Shown: one piece after another, positions 24,100 to 36,500 of the stretch
How the letters are laid out: each line of letters begins with the position of its first letter
Numbering within the stretch: the stretch's first letter is position 1
Assembly (NCBI GenBank): GCA_030549495.1
Contig: JAUIRK010000855.1
Location: 2,413,501 to 2,477,500 of the forward strand
DNA from: Nectonema munidae
Lineage: Eukaryota; Nematomorpha; Nectonematoida; Nectonematidae
Reading direction: 5' to 3'
DNA: 64,000 bases
The notes under the pieces: model-generated
The model's database searches: none
What the model was told of the DNA's origin: nothing
Seen by the model: the letters and a program-made list of their open reading frames with translations, nothing else
Translations under genes and position numbers: made by a program

Positions 24100-27000
24100 T
24101 TGCACACATTTTTATACTTCAATTGCAAAAATGGAGTCCAGAAATGAAATCAGAATGGTTGATTTAGTATAAAAAATATATACAATTTTTTAAATATGTA
24201 TATAAATATTTTTGAAGATTATTTTGAGGCATACATAACTAACTTGATGTGTATTTTCAGGCATTTTCAAAACCTTATTGCAAAGACTTCCTCCAGAAAT
24301 TAAACCAGCATTGTCAATTTGATATAAAAACAGATATTTTATTTAAAATTTGAAAAATATTTTTGGATACCATTTTTAGAGGTAAGCTGCTAATTTGATT
24401 GACACTTTCAGGTATTTTAAAACCATAAATGCAAAATTCGTGTCTTGATATCAAAAAGGCATGGTGGATTTAGAATAAAAACATATTTCATGTAAAATTT
24501 GTATGAATATTTTTGAAAACTGTTTTTGGATGTAAAGACAAATTTGATTGACACTCTCACTGTGAGATATTTTCAAAACTAAAATGCAAAATCTGAGACA
24601 AGAAATGAGACCAGCATTGTCTATTTGGTATAAAAACATATCATCATCATCATCAAAGTGCCGTATCCATTCGGACGTGGGCTAAAATTGGGCGCCAGAT
24701 TTGTCGATGTTTCATTTTTCTTCTCAACTCGGCTATCTTGTGATTCCTTCCAATAACTTCTTTGAGTCCATCCGTAAATTTCTTCCGTGGTTTTCCTCTT
24801 CTTCTTTTTATCATTCCAAATGTACACAACCATTCTAATCCGTCTTTTCTCTTGATGTGACCAACTAAGAAAAACTGTCTCTTGTATATTGTAGTCAATA
24901 ACATTCATCTGGTTTTAACTTTATTTAATATTTCTTCATTCGTAAACCTTTGGATCCAAGATATTCGTAGTACTTTTCTCCATATTTTCATTTCAAACGC
25001 TTCTAATTTTCTTCTCAAGTTTTGGTTTATAATCCACGCTCCACATCCATATAACAATGTAGACCATATATATAGCCTTTAACTATTTATTCTCTTCCTC
25101 ATATTTATTGATAATTTTCTATTCCAAAGTATCTTTTCGAATTTTTTCATGGCACTGTTTGCTCTTGATATTCTCCTTCTTATTTCCTTATCAATTCTTC
25201 CGTCCCAGTTTATTAAACTTCCCAGGTATACAAACTGTTCAAAATGATCTCGGAATCTTCGGGCTTCTTTCTTTTTTCGTAATGACCATTGTTTTCGTTT
25301 TCTTCCTATTTATTTTTATTCCCATCTCCTCTCTTTGTTGGTCGATCTGTTCTATAAGATGTTGTAATTTCTCTTCACTATCAGACATCAATACTGTATC
25401 ATCTGCCTACCTAATTTCAAATTTCTCATTATGCTTTCCGCGGAGATATTAAAAAGATCCGGTGATAGCACGCATCCTTGTCTAATTCCTCTGTTTATTT
25501 TAATCCAAGATGTCATCTCTTCAGTCCTCCCCTACTTTCACTTCCACATTTTGCATCTTGTATACATTTTCTATTATTTTTAAGTCTAAAGGCTTTACCA
25601 TCTATTCCAATGTTTTTCAAAATATTTAGTAGTTCTTTATGCCTCCCCTATCAAATGACTTTCGTAATCTATGAAGCATAAATATACTTCTTTCTGTACT
25701 TCTATTGCATTTTCCACTATTCGGTTCAATGTATATACGGCATTGATGGTTCTAAAGTTTGCAACAAATCCAAAATGTTCTTCTGCTTTTTCTTTCCTTA
25801 TTTTGTTCGTTATCCTCTCTGCTATTGCTTCCCTATTGCCTTACCATTTTTTGTATTTCTGAGAGATTTTTGAATTTCTTCTCTCATGATTTCTGGTCCT
25901 TGTTCGTCTGTTTCTATATCCGTTCCTTCGTTATCATCATCATATAGCTCTTCTTGTCGCACATTTCTTTTGAGTATATTTTTGATAGTTGTTAATTTTG
26001 GCACATTTTTCATTCATCCATTTTTCTTTTGCTGCAATGCATTCTTTGTGTATATTCTTCTGTTGTAGTCTTTATATTTATTTGCATCTTTATTCTTTAC
26101 TTTTCTTCTTTCATCCATTACGTTTAGGATTTCTTCGTTCATCCATGGATTCTTTCTTTTCCTTTTGGTCTTGCGTATTTCTTCAATTGTCTCTTCTTCA
26201 GCTTTTTGGAGATTTCTCCATTGTTGTTCTTTCTTCATAAATGCCTTATATCTATTCATTGTTTTTGAAACAAAATTTTCTCTTTTTCTTGCTTTTTCTT
26301 CAGCATATCAAAATCTCTTCTTATGTTTGATTTACCAATTCTCCTTTTCTTTAGTATTATTTCTACATTCTGTATTTACTGGATTGTGATCGCTGTTGCA
26401 ATATGCTCCTGGCTAAGCTTTAACTTACTTAAATGCGTTTCTGAACCTTCTATATTTTATGATATAATCAAGTTGGTTTTTCTATTTTCCTCCTGGACTT
26501 TTCCATATCCAGAGTTTTCTCGGGTGATGTTAAACCATGTGTTTGTTATTACTTGCTCGTATTGTCAACACCATTCCACCCATGTATCTCCTCTTGCATT
26601 TCGATTTTGAATTCATGTGTTCCTATTATGTCTTCTTGCCTTCCATTTTCTACTTTTGCGTTCAAGTCACCCATTAGTATTATTATTTCATGTTCTTTAC
26701 AACATTCTCTTCGTAAAAGGTCTGCATTTCATCTTCGCTACTATCATTATTGGTGCGTACACCTGAATTATATATATATTCAAGGGGTTTCCTTTAACTT
26801 CATCATTATTATTATGTCTGATATTGGCCAAAATCCTATTGGACTATTTTTGATATTTTTATGTATCATAATTCCAACTCCTCTATTCGGTGTTTGTCCT
26901 CCAGAGTATATAACTTTCCTTCCTTCATCGGTTGTCATTTTTCCTGCTCCAGGGCATCTCATCTCTCCTATTCCTAATATATCAATCTTAAGTCTTGCCA

Positions 27001-27800
27001 TTCTTTTTCTAAATTTTCTAGTTTACCACTTTTGTATAGTGTCCTTACATTCCACGTAACTATTCTTATGGGTTCTCTTTTAAGTCTGCTATCAGTCTTT
27101 TTATAACGGTCAAGTGCTACTTGCTGCACATAGCAACCTAAACCAAACATATTATTCATATTCATTATTGTTTTCATGGTTAGTCTTGGAGATATTACGT
27201 GGTGAGGTCTCCAGTTCTCTTCCACGACGTAATTGTAAGCTACAGAACTAGCCTTTGTCTAATTCGACTAACTGCAATACAGCAGTAATTAGGCTTATTT
27301 GAAGGCGGCCTTACTCGCCTTCTCTCGACATCGTCCGGAACATGGAGCATTTTAACTTGTAGAAAGAAGACACTCAATCTACTACTCCGTCTCGTTATGT
27401 CTTCGCTGTTTGTATTCGGGGCTGCTTATTCATCAAAGCAAGCTTGCCTATGCCACATCTATCCACCATATCTGATGGCCGTTCCATTATCGACAATATG
27501 AGGACTCGCTCTCTAGCTGTTCCAGCTCAGCCGAAAGATATAAAAACATATATTTCGTGTAAAATTTGAATGAATATTTTGTAGGAAATTTTTGGACGTA
27601 AAAGACAAATTTGATTGACTTTTTTTTTAGATATTTTGAAACCATAAATGCAAAAACTCATTCAAGAAATGAGACTAGCATAACTGATTTTGTATAAAAG
27701 CATAAATTTTATGTAAAATTTTAATGAATTTTTTTAAAATATATTTATAATCAAACAAATTTTGATGAACATTTTTTAAAAAGTTGAAATTCTTATTGAT
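24100..27800. repeat. Tandem array (~150-bp unit) split by a LINE
   Basis: Degenerate units with the landmarks TTTGATTGACAC, ACCATAAATGCAAAA, GAAATGAGACCAGCAT and TATAAAAACATAT recur at roughly 150-bp spacing. Unit landmarks start near 24241, 24394, 24543 and, after removing the LINE and one copy of its duplication, about 157 bp later at 27610. Array sequence covers about 24100-24641 and 27539-27800. Confidence 0.8.
24642..27538 (-). mobile_element. RTE-like LINE, 2.9 kb, near full length, broken
   Basis: Minus strand. The 5' leader (27538 to about 27130) is followed by an AP-endonuclease (RIVTWNVRTLYKSGKLENLEK, then LKIDILGIGEMRCPGAGK and GVGIMIHK, 27080-26800), a linker (KNPWMNEEILNVMDERRK, near 26160), and reverse transcriptase (RGIRQGCVLSPDLFNI near 25480; ADDTVLMSDSEEKLQ near 25400, where the Tyr before ADD is a stop). 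A C-terminal basic segment (GHIKRKDGLEW, RRGKPRKKFTDGL) ends at about 24660, followed by a (GAT)n tail. TATAAAAACATAT flanks both sides (24629-24641, 27539-27551). Several frameshifts inactivate it. Confidence 0.92.
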
Positions 27801-30480
27801 AAGATTAAATATTTTTGTTTTAAGGGAATATCTAATATTGCGGCTTAATTATAAAGTTAACTACAGATAATAAAAATATTTAATGAAAAATATGATTGAC
27901 CGTTTTTACATGAGAGTTTCATTGTACTCTCATGAAAATAGTATCAAAAGATGTAGATGGCGATTTTATAAAAACTTATTAAATTTAAAGGGACATAGTA
28001 CACCAATTTTGTATAATAACATTTTTAGTTGAGAGGCGTTTTACCTCCTTGATAACTAATAGTGAAGCATCTAATGTATCTATTGGGAAAAAAACAAATG
28101 AATTTTATAACTATTCCTTGTTGGAAAATTTAGACTTATCATTGCCTTCATTCAAAATATATATTGAAGAGCTATTTTTTTTATCATATTATATTTTATT
28201 ACTGATAACAAAATATCGATAAAGCAGTTTGTTTTTTCACTCGCTCTTTTTAAATTAATATTTATTAAAAAAATTTCACATAGTAGAGGATTTCACATGG
28301 AATTTTTTTTATTTTAATCTTCGTCGCTATTTTTATTTTTTACTTATTCTCAATCCGATGTGTAATTATTTGTTAATGAATTGTACGGATATACTGATCG
28401 GGTTTTATATATTTCTATTGTAATAATGGAGTCTATTCTATTACCTGACTTTAGGAGATGAATCAAGAAATTATTTAACCTGTTTTAAATTTACTGACCA
28501 TTCTTTTGTTAGGATAATTAATGAAAATGATAGCTAAAAATCGTGTGATGTTAATTTGTTAAAAAAACTACATTGTTAAATACATATTTATTGCCTTTAA
28601 TATATGTATTGAACTTTTAATAATCTCCTGCTTGTTAAAAAAAGATTAATATTAACAATGTTTTTAAAATAGTTGATACGCTTTGACTTGAAAAACTAAA
28701 TTAGTTAAAAATTAACTAAATTGAAACGCCCTTTAGTTATAAAACATTTTGTTTCAGGATGAAAAAACGGATAGACTAGTGATATTAATTTACATAAACT
28801 AATGATATTAATTCTGATATCGTAGTCTAACAATATTTACAAGCTTTCTTTCATTACTTAAAATTTTATTTACACCATTAAATCCATTTTTTACAATCCA
28901 ATCTGTGAGAAAGTTTAAAAATATTTAGAGATTTCCAAATAGTGGGAAGAGAATTTAAACCTTTTTTGATATCCAAAATATTTAGCTACATATATAATTT
29001 ATTTTCCGAAAATAACTATCAGACAAATTATACAAAATTATGTTTAAATCAAGAAAAATTTTATGCTTGTTATTCGTTAGTTTTCACAGTGACAGTAAGA
29101 ATTTTATAAAAACTCCCTTGGGGCGCCACCATCCACTTTAGGAACCAGTGTCGTAGACTACAAAGTTTTGGGAAGTTTCGAAATAGAGTAATTATAATTT
29201 GAGATGATTTTTCAAATAGAGCAAAATTTCAAGTAGAAGAAGAAAAAAATATTATTTTCGCAAATATAATAAAATATTCCAAATGAAAAGCAGCATACAA
29301 GCAAATGTAAAAATTATCAAGCAAAATATGAGAACAAAATCATGAATCTAAAGTGCAAAGGGGCGTTCAGATCATCATAAAAAAATGTTATTTGTTTTGT
29401 CTAATCCACATATAGATACAAAAACTATAAATAAGAAGAAAAATATCTGATTTTAAAAAAATAAAGGATTTTTGTTGCAAACATGCAAAATTTGATCTTT
29501 TCAAGTCTGCATTTTATTGATTAAAAGAACCATATTACTGAATTTTTCAACAATATCAATACTAGTGACAAATCATACGTATATTAGATTTAGATTAGAT
29601 TTAGATAAATTAACTTTTAAATATTTATTATATACATCATCAACAATTAAATTGCTAAGATTATTTACACAAAGATGCTCATAAAGAGAGTTGAGAATAT
29701 ATATTTTTACATCTGAATGTAGCAAACATTTTTTTAAAAGAATAGTAGTTAAAATGAAATTTTTTTTCTACAAATTCAAAACTTTTTTTATTAACTTCTA
29801 GACTATAGTACTACAAAAAATTTGTGAAGAAGAAGAAGAAGAAGAAGTTTATTAATAAAATTAAAAGTATAACAAAGTAATTGAAAAACAAACATTTCAT
29901 AGAGAAACATATATCAAACATTCAGGAATAGAAAATAAATGTAAATACAAATATTTATGGAAACCAAAGTTCATAGCCGCTTCAAGATTTTCATAAAAGC
30001 TTTTTCGAAAAAGAATGTGATGTAAATAATTATTTCACCTTCAATTTAACGTTAATATTTATCAACTATTTTATTATACGTTTGTATCATATTTTCAACT
30101 CCATTCACGTTTGATTTATTATACGTTATCCTACTCTTTAAAAAAGCAGTTGTTCAGCAAATTGATATTGATGTTTTAAAATGATATGATTTTTTTCGAA
30201 ATATATAAATTAATTAAAATATTAAAAATTATTTATTTAAATATAAATTTTTTCTTCTTTTTTAAAATTTTTTATTTATTATTTAATTTTTGTTTTATTC
30301 ACAAAAAATACTAAATTTTACAGAAGAAATAATCTGGACTAAAGTTAGACATCTTAAAATTTTGCTCTCCTTAATTTTTTTATTTTCTTTTAAGTTATAA
30401 TTAAATTGTGAAAATTCTAGCATATTTTAAAAGAAAATATATTTTGTGCATAGACGTATTATTTTGTTTTAGACCATTTT
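27801..30480. other. AT-rich DNA upstream of HCF, no gene seen
   Basis: No coding signal. A (GAA)n run lies at 29,824-29,848. A small hyphenated palindrome ACTAAATTAGTTAAAAATTAACT lies near 28,690-28,720 (split here only for description). No TATA-box or initiator for HCF could be fixed with confidence. Confidence 0.5.
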
Positions 30481-30489
30481 TAGGGAAAG

Positions 30490-30512
30490 GACCCGCCATA
30501 TTGAAAATGGCA
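30490..30512 (+). promoter_or_regulatory. Inverted GCCAT/ATGGC pair over the HCF start codon (YY1-like)
   Basis: GCCAT and ATGGC lie in opposite orientation seven bases apart, with the second containing the ATG of HCF. GCCATATTG and AAAATGGC both fit the core of YY1-type sites, which often sit at start codons or transcription starts of conserved genes. Function is inferred from the motif only. Confidence 0.3.
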
Positions 30513-30552
30513 GCATCTATACTAAAATGGAAAAAAATACTAAATACCAGAG
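30507..30552 (+). CDS. Hcf: HCF exon 1 (start codon)
   Basis: It encodes [15 protein letters not shown] plus one base of a glycine codon. The W-K-K-I-L core matches the segment before the first Kelch blade of HCF, although the N-terminus is about ten residues shorter than the human one. Donor gtaatt follows at 30553. The ATG lies inside an inverted GCCAT/ATGGC pair. This is the least certain exon because little sequence is available for comparison. Confidence 0.8.
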
Positions 30553-33500
30553 GTAATTTGCTTTTTCTATTTTATTTTATAAAAATAAACAATTAATGTT
30601 ACTAATTTAATCGTTAAATGCATTAATTCTAATGGTTGTTTATATTTGTTTTTCTTTTACCTATTTATTTTTGTATCCTTCCATTTTATTTCTAAACTAA
30701 ATCGTGAAAACCAATGTTTAGTTATATGATACTTATAATTTTGAATATCTATGTTAAAAATTATTCAAATTATATAAATTAAACCATTTTTTTAAATAAT
30801 TTTCATAGTTAATAATCACTTTACCAAAATTTTTGATTATATATAATTTCTTTTAAAATCGTTTAATATCTCAATTTTAAAAACACGTTGACATTAGTAA
30901 ATATTTTTTATTGTAAATTAAATTATCCAACTTTTTAATTAAAAAATTATTTTTCCTGGAAAATTTTACGCCATTTTGTTTTGCTATAGTTATCCAGTCA
31001 GTATACTTATTTATAATGCAAATTTTATTGTTTACTTCATTGGTGTCAAACGTAATTTTGCATACTTACGACACTTTTCCAAATAATACTATAATTGGAA
31101 AGACGTTTAGCATCATAAATCAAAAATAATAAACTTATTTAAAGCATTGAAGTGAAGTTTTTATTCCTAAATCTTCCTTTCCTATTTTCTAGAAATTTGA
31201 CATATCCTTGGCAATCTAATCAAAATTAGGAACTAAATGTGTAGCATAAGAAACTATCTTTTAAATATTCTTTTAAAGTTAAAGTAAGATGTAAAATAAT
31301 ATGTTTAAATTTTTATAGGCACCATTCCCAGGCCTCGTCATGGACATAGAGCTGTTGCGATCAAAGATCTTATGGTTGTGTTTGGTGGTGGAAATGAAGG
31401 AATCGTTGATCAAATTCACGTTTACAACTCGAGTATCTAATTTAATTTTTGGTTTTATTTGTAATCCTTTAAGTATGATTGACAGTATATTAATTATTGA
31501 ATATCACTTTATAAAAAAAGATTTTTGTCTGCACATTTTAAGTCATTTCTTTGTATCATAATTATATTGACTTACTATATTTTTGCAATTAAAAACCGGG
31601 AAGCTTAGATGATATACGTGTCTCTGGTTATTATGATATATTCCCAAAGCATTTTTTGTCTATTTATCTCTATCAAGGTAAAGCTATCTAGAAACTCTAT
31701 AGTCACTGAATTTTAAAATGAAAATTTTGTAGACACTATTTGTTTTCCACAACGTGCCTGTGTAAGTTTTCAAGTCACTCACAATCAAGCCCAATGCACG
31801 CAATGGCTCTGTGTGAAATTTGATATACGTCGCGCGCTTGTCAAAACTAACCCTTATATTGACACCACTGCATAAAAAGAATATTGAAAAAGAACTTTAT
31901 TTGTGGAAATATGAGTATGGCAATCTATATGGAAAAAAAAATAAAATTTTACAAAATTAGTTAATATATTTTTTGAATTAAGTTAGTTAGTTTCCAAATG
32001 TTTGTTAACCCCTTATTGACCAGAATAATCAGACGATATCTAATGTAAAGCAAAAGATTTGTACTAAAAAGCATTAACTCATTTAAGGCCAAGCGAAGCA
32101 GACGATATCTAAGAAAACGCAGACGATTTATATTCAAAGTCATTGAAAAAAGCAGACGAAGAAAAGGGTTAAATAAGCTTGATTACTTCAGAATATTCAG
32201 ACATGATTTTATCTCTAAACAACTTTTTTGAATTTGGTACATCACCCCTTTCTCCAACCTAATAATTCTAAAATAAACGAAGCAAGAAAAGTCGTTTTAC
32301 TTGTTAATAACGTCTCTCTATCCGCTTTACTATGCAACTATATGTTTGCCAGTATATTTCTACATTTTTAAAATAAATTAGTGTCTTTTGAATCCTCTTT
32401 ATCTCTTATACACGGAGGTGGAAATCTTGATGGTTGAACTGGGAGCATGTCGAAATAAGAAAAAAGTTACAGAAGCTTTTAGATAAAAAAAATCTATAAA
32501 AAAAATATAAAAAATCTATAAAAAAGTTAGAGATAGTTTGCTTTCCTTTTCAATGAAATATAAAATAATTATATATTTTTTGGTACTATACATTAACTAA
32601 CGTTTTGTTCACTCCATTATTAATAACATATGGCTTTTTTTAATTTCATGTACTTACTTGCTTTAGCCACGAATGAATGGTTCATGCCGGCAGTGAAGGG
32701 TGACGTGCCGCCCGGTTGTGCAGCATATGGCTTCATAGCGGATGGAACTCGGTTATTTATTTTTGGTGGAATGGTTGAGTATGGGAAGTATAGCAATGAG
32801 TTATATGAGCTACAAGTAAGATTTCTGATTTATTTATATCAGGGGTCTGGCAAGACCTTTCGGGAGACAACCTTCTAAATCTAGACCAAGGATTCTCAAC
32901 CTTCTTTCTACCATGGCCCCTTTTTGCGCAAATATTATTGTATGGCCCCATAAAGTTTTTTATTTATTTTTCTATATTTTAGAGGACAAAAAAGAAAATT
33001 TGTAATTTTTTCTTGAAGTTATTCATTCAAACAACATAATATCAAAGCAAAAAAACTGTAAAATTCCTTCAAAAAATATAGTGCTTCTAAATCATAACTT
33101 TTTTTCATAATAGTTTAGAATTAGAGTTGCTTTCCAATTGAGTCTTTTTTACTTCATATTAACGGTCTAAAAGCCTAGTAGATGTGGAAACAAAACTATA
33201 AAAAAGTTCATTAGAATTTTTATTTAATGTTTCAAGATATTGTTGCTAAAATAGTTTTTGTATCATATGTAATGTATATAATATAGAAAAATCGACAGCT
33301 TTGGGGCATTTTTATAAATAAAAATGAGTCTTTTCATCAGCCTACCTCTTTAATTTTAAACATCCATCTATGTCAATACGAACTTATAACTTGTTTTGTG
33401 ACTTCTCTACGATCTGATGTATTGTATTTAAATCATATATTTTTCCGTGGCCCCCCTAAAATTTCTTGCGGCCCCTGAGGGGGCCATATGGCCCACGTTG

Positions 33501-36500
33501 AGAAACCCTGTTCTAGACTATTATATATTTAAATATACTTAAAATAAAACTTTAAAATTGCGGTTTTATTTCATGGAAACAATATGATTGGCTGTACTGT
33601 TTATGTATATATTTAACTCATAAGCTGTACGGTTGAGCTCTCGTATAGACAACTTGTTTTTGTCATCTCACTAGAGATCTGCAACATACGTTTTCTCTCA
33701 TAATAAACGGACCTCAAAAAAGATTTTTTGGTCAATCCGAACCGAATCTCTCGAATCCGAATTTCGATTTTCGCTAACCACCACGAATTTTGCACATCTC
33801 TTTTCTCCAAAAATACATGATATATTAAATTTTATTTTCAGCCATTTGCCCTTTTTTTGCAATCTATTCATCAAGATATGTTACATAACATATTTAAGAA
33901 AAGTATCATTCTAAAATAATCTCGCATATGTGCCCGCCAATATGGGGAAGGGGATCTAAACCCCTAATTAATTTTTTTCTCTTAGAGCTCCCTTTAGGTG
34001 TACAAGCCTATTAACTTTCTATGAATCCAACTGACTTTCTGAATCTTTTAGAGTAAATCTATTTTAAATTATATTCTGAATTTACTTGCCGAAGGAATTG
34101 TTCAGAAAGGCACAAAAAAATTCTAACAATTATCGAGTTCCCAACTACGTCTTTTTTTTCTACTGGCTCCTCTGCTGATAGTTTCGATACCGAAACTTTA
34201 TATCTTCCTTCACAAGTGAAGATGAATTGCTTGATGAAACATTAGTTGCTCCGGATTTAACAGAGTATACTAAACAGCCGACACACCAAGGAACAGGGAG
34301 GCCTGAAAGCTTGAATATTCGAAATATTGTATTGGAACCTCCTGGTCCTAAAGGATTAGCTAATCCCAACGCCAAAAATATGCACACTTACTTCATTCGT
34401 ATAAAGTGTTCGAAGTACACCATCTTCTATCTTATTTTGGAGCGTTGATATATTTAGGACAAAATGGGGATCAAAAAATAAAAGTTTCAGAATTATTCTC
34501 AAAATCAGGTTCGCCATTTTTGAGGCTTGTATTGGAAGAGATATGTTCGTCTTATCCATGTTTTCTTACGGTTTCATGAAAAAGAACAACGAGATGCTTC
34601 TGATAAATTAAGTCCAATCAGAAAGATACACAATCATTTTTTCAATGTATTTTCTTGTTATTGGACACCACACTCCACAGTGACCATTGATGAGCAGGTA
34701 GTTAGAAGTAATTGTCCTTTAAAATTCTATGATTCCAAAAAGCCTGGTCACTATGGGATGAAGTTTTACCACCTAAATGATTCAAAGTTTTTCTACTTTC
34801 TGAAGCCTGAAATCTATATTAGTGGAATAGAAGACAAAACTTACTTTTCAAGTTTTAACATCTGCCAAAGGTTGATCCAAGAAAGCAAATTCCTACTGGA
34901 TGCGTCGTCTACATCGATAGGTTCTTCACAAGTCATCAACTTGCTATATGGTGTACGCAAAAAAAGTTGTCTTTGTGCGGCACTGTTACACCAAATAGAA
35001 GATTCGCCCCAACACTATTCATGCCAAAGCACTTGAAAACATTGAAGTTACGAGAATGTGAAAGCCCTTCAATCTACTCACACTACGCTTCTTTTTCAGC
35101 TTAAATTCCAAAAAAGAACGCTACTCGTAACTTCAAAGCTGTTTATATTCCTTCACAGCATAAATAAAAACGTAAAAATCAGCAATGTGGCTTCTAAACC
35201 CGAAAGTATGTTGGCTTACAACGAATTTAAATGTGGTGTAAACGTTGCAAACAAAATGGTAAGAACTTATGGATTTTATAAACCTAATCGTAAATGGACA
35301 CATGCTGCATTTTCCAATGATCTGGATATTTCTGTTATGAATACATGGATAATTGCGCGATTCAACTGTCTTAATCACTTTCCATCTTCAAAACAGAGTG
35401 GCAGAAAGTATTTCATAAAAAGACTTGCTTTTTATCTATGTGAAGAAGCAATGAAAGTGAGAGCCCAACAGTCTGAATTACCGGTGGAGACAAAGTACTT
35501 ACTTGCACATTATGGGTATGATCAAGCAACTGAAAATCAGCCTTCATCATCAAAAAGAGCATCTTGCTCAAAATGTATTTCGAAGAGAAGCCGTACAGCT
35601 AGAAAATGTGACAAATGTAAGCCCACTGTATGTAAAATTCATTCGAAAACGCTGTGTTTGAATTGCTGCTAAATTTGTATTAACGCCATCTGCAAACAAA
35701 AATTTTTTCGCTATTGCTAATTAACTGACCAATGCTTCGAAAAATGATTGAGTCCGTCAAGCAACTGATTGTCAATAATAACTGCTTTCGTCGTCTTTTG
35801 GGGTGGTAGAACTTTTTTGAAATTTCAAAATTTTTAATTATACTTTGGAGTATTTATCCTGATTCCTTTATTACAATCGTTTTCAATTTCAAATAAATAT
35901 TTTTAAAAAATTTTTTTATCATATTTCAAATTTTTTCATCGCGTAGTTTTTGTATATTGTTATTTTTCAACATATAGATGAAAGTAGCGGCGACTGGGCA
36001 TTAGTACCGTGCTATATTAGTTATGGTCTTTTTTTGGCACTGCCAGTGTTTGCAAACTCTTTGATCTCATTGGATAAAAAATTTTTGAATAAATTTTATT
36101 TCTAGCCAATCAAACCACGCTAGAATCCAAACCAATTATGTTCTAAGACTTCTTGAATAAATTTTGACTATTCGATATAAACGGATCAAAAATATCGGAT
36201 CTGTTTTGCTAGATTTCAATCATTTTTAATCATTCTCATATATTATATTTTATACTTTATACTTTTTTCTAATATGCATCTTCTTTTCCATATGATTTTG
36301 TCTTCTTGTAGGCTTCGAAGTGGGAATGGAAGAGGTTAAAGCCGAAACCTCCCGAAAACTGCAAGACCGGTGTTTGTCCACGATTAGGCCACTCCTTCAC
36401 TCTCATCAATGGCACTGCCTATCTTTTTGGTGGCCTAGCCAATGATAGCGAAGACCCCAAGAACAACATCCCAAGGTATTTTCTTTTTCTTTATTCATTA

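Noticed and set aside
25108-27059. Several + strand frames rich in Phe, Leu and Ser
   Set aside because: They are antisense shadows of the minus-strand LINE.
22315-27800. CRISPR-like array
   Set aside because: Units are about 150 bp and degenerate, with no short identical repeats and unique spacers; the context is an animal genome.
34527-35672. A domesticated piggyBac-derived host gene
   Set aside because: Frame breaks and loss of catalytic aspartates in an intron, with no splice pattern of its own, fit decay of a transposon.
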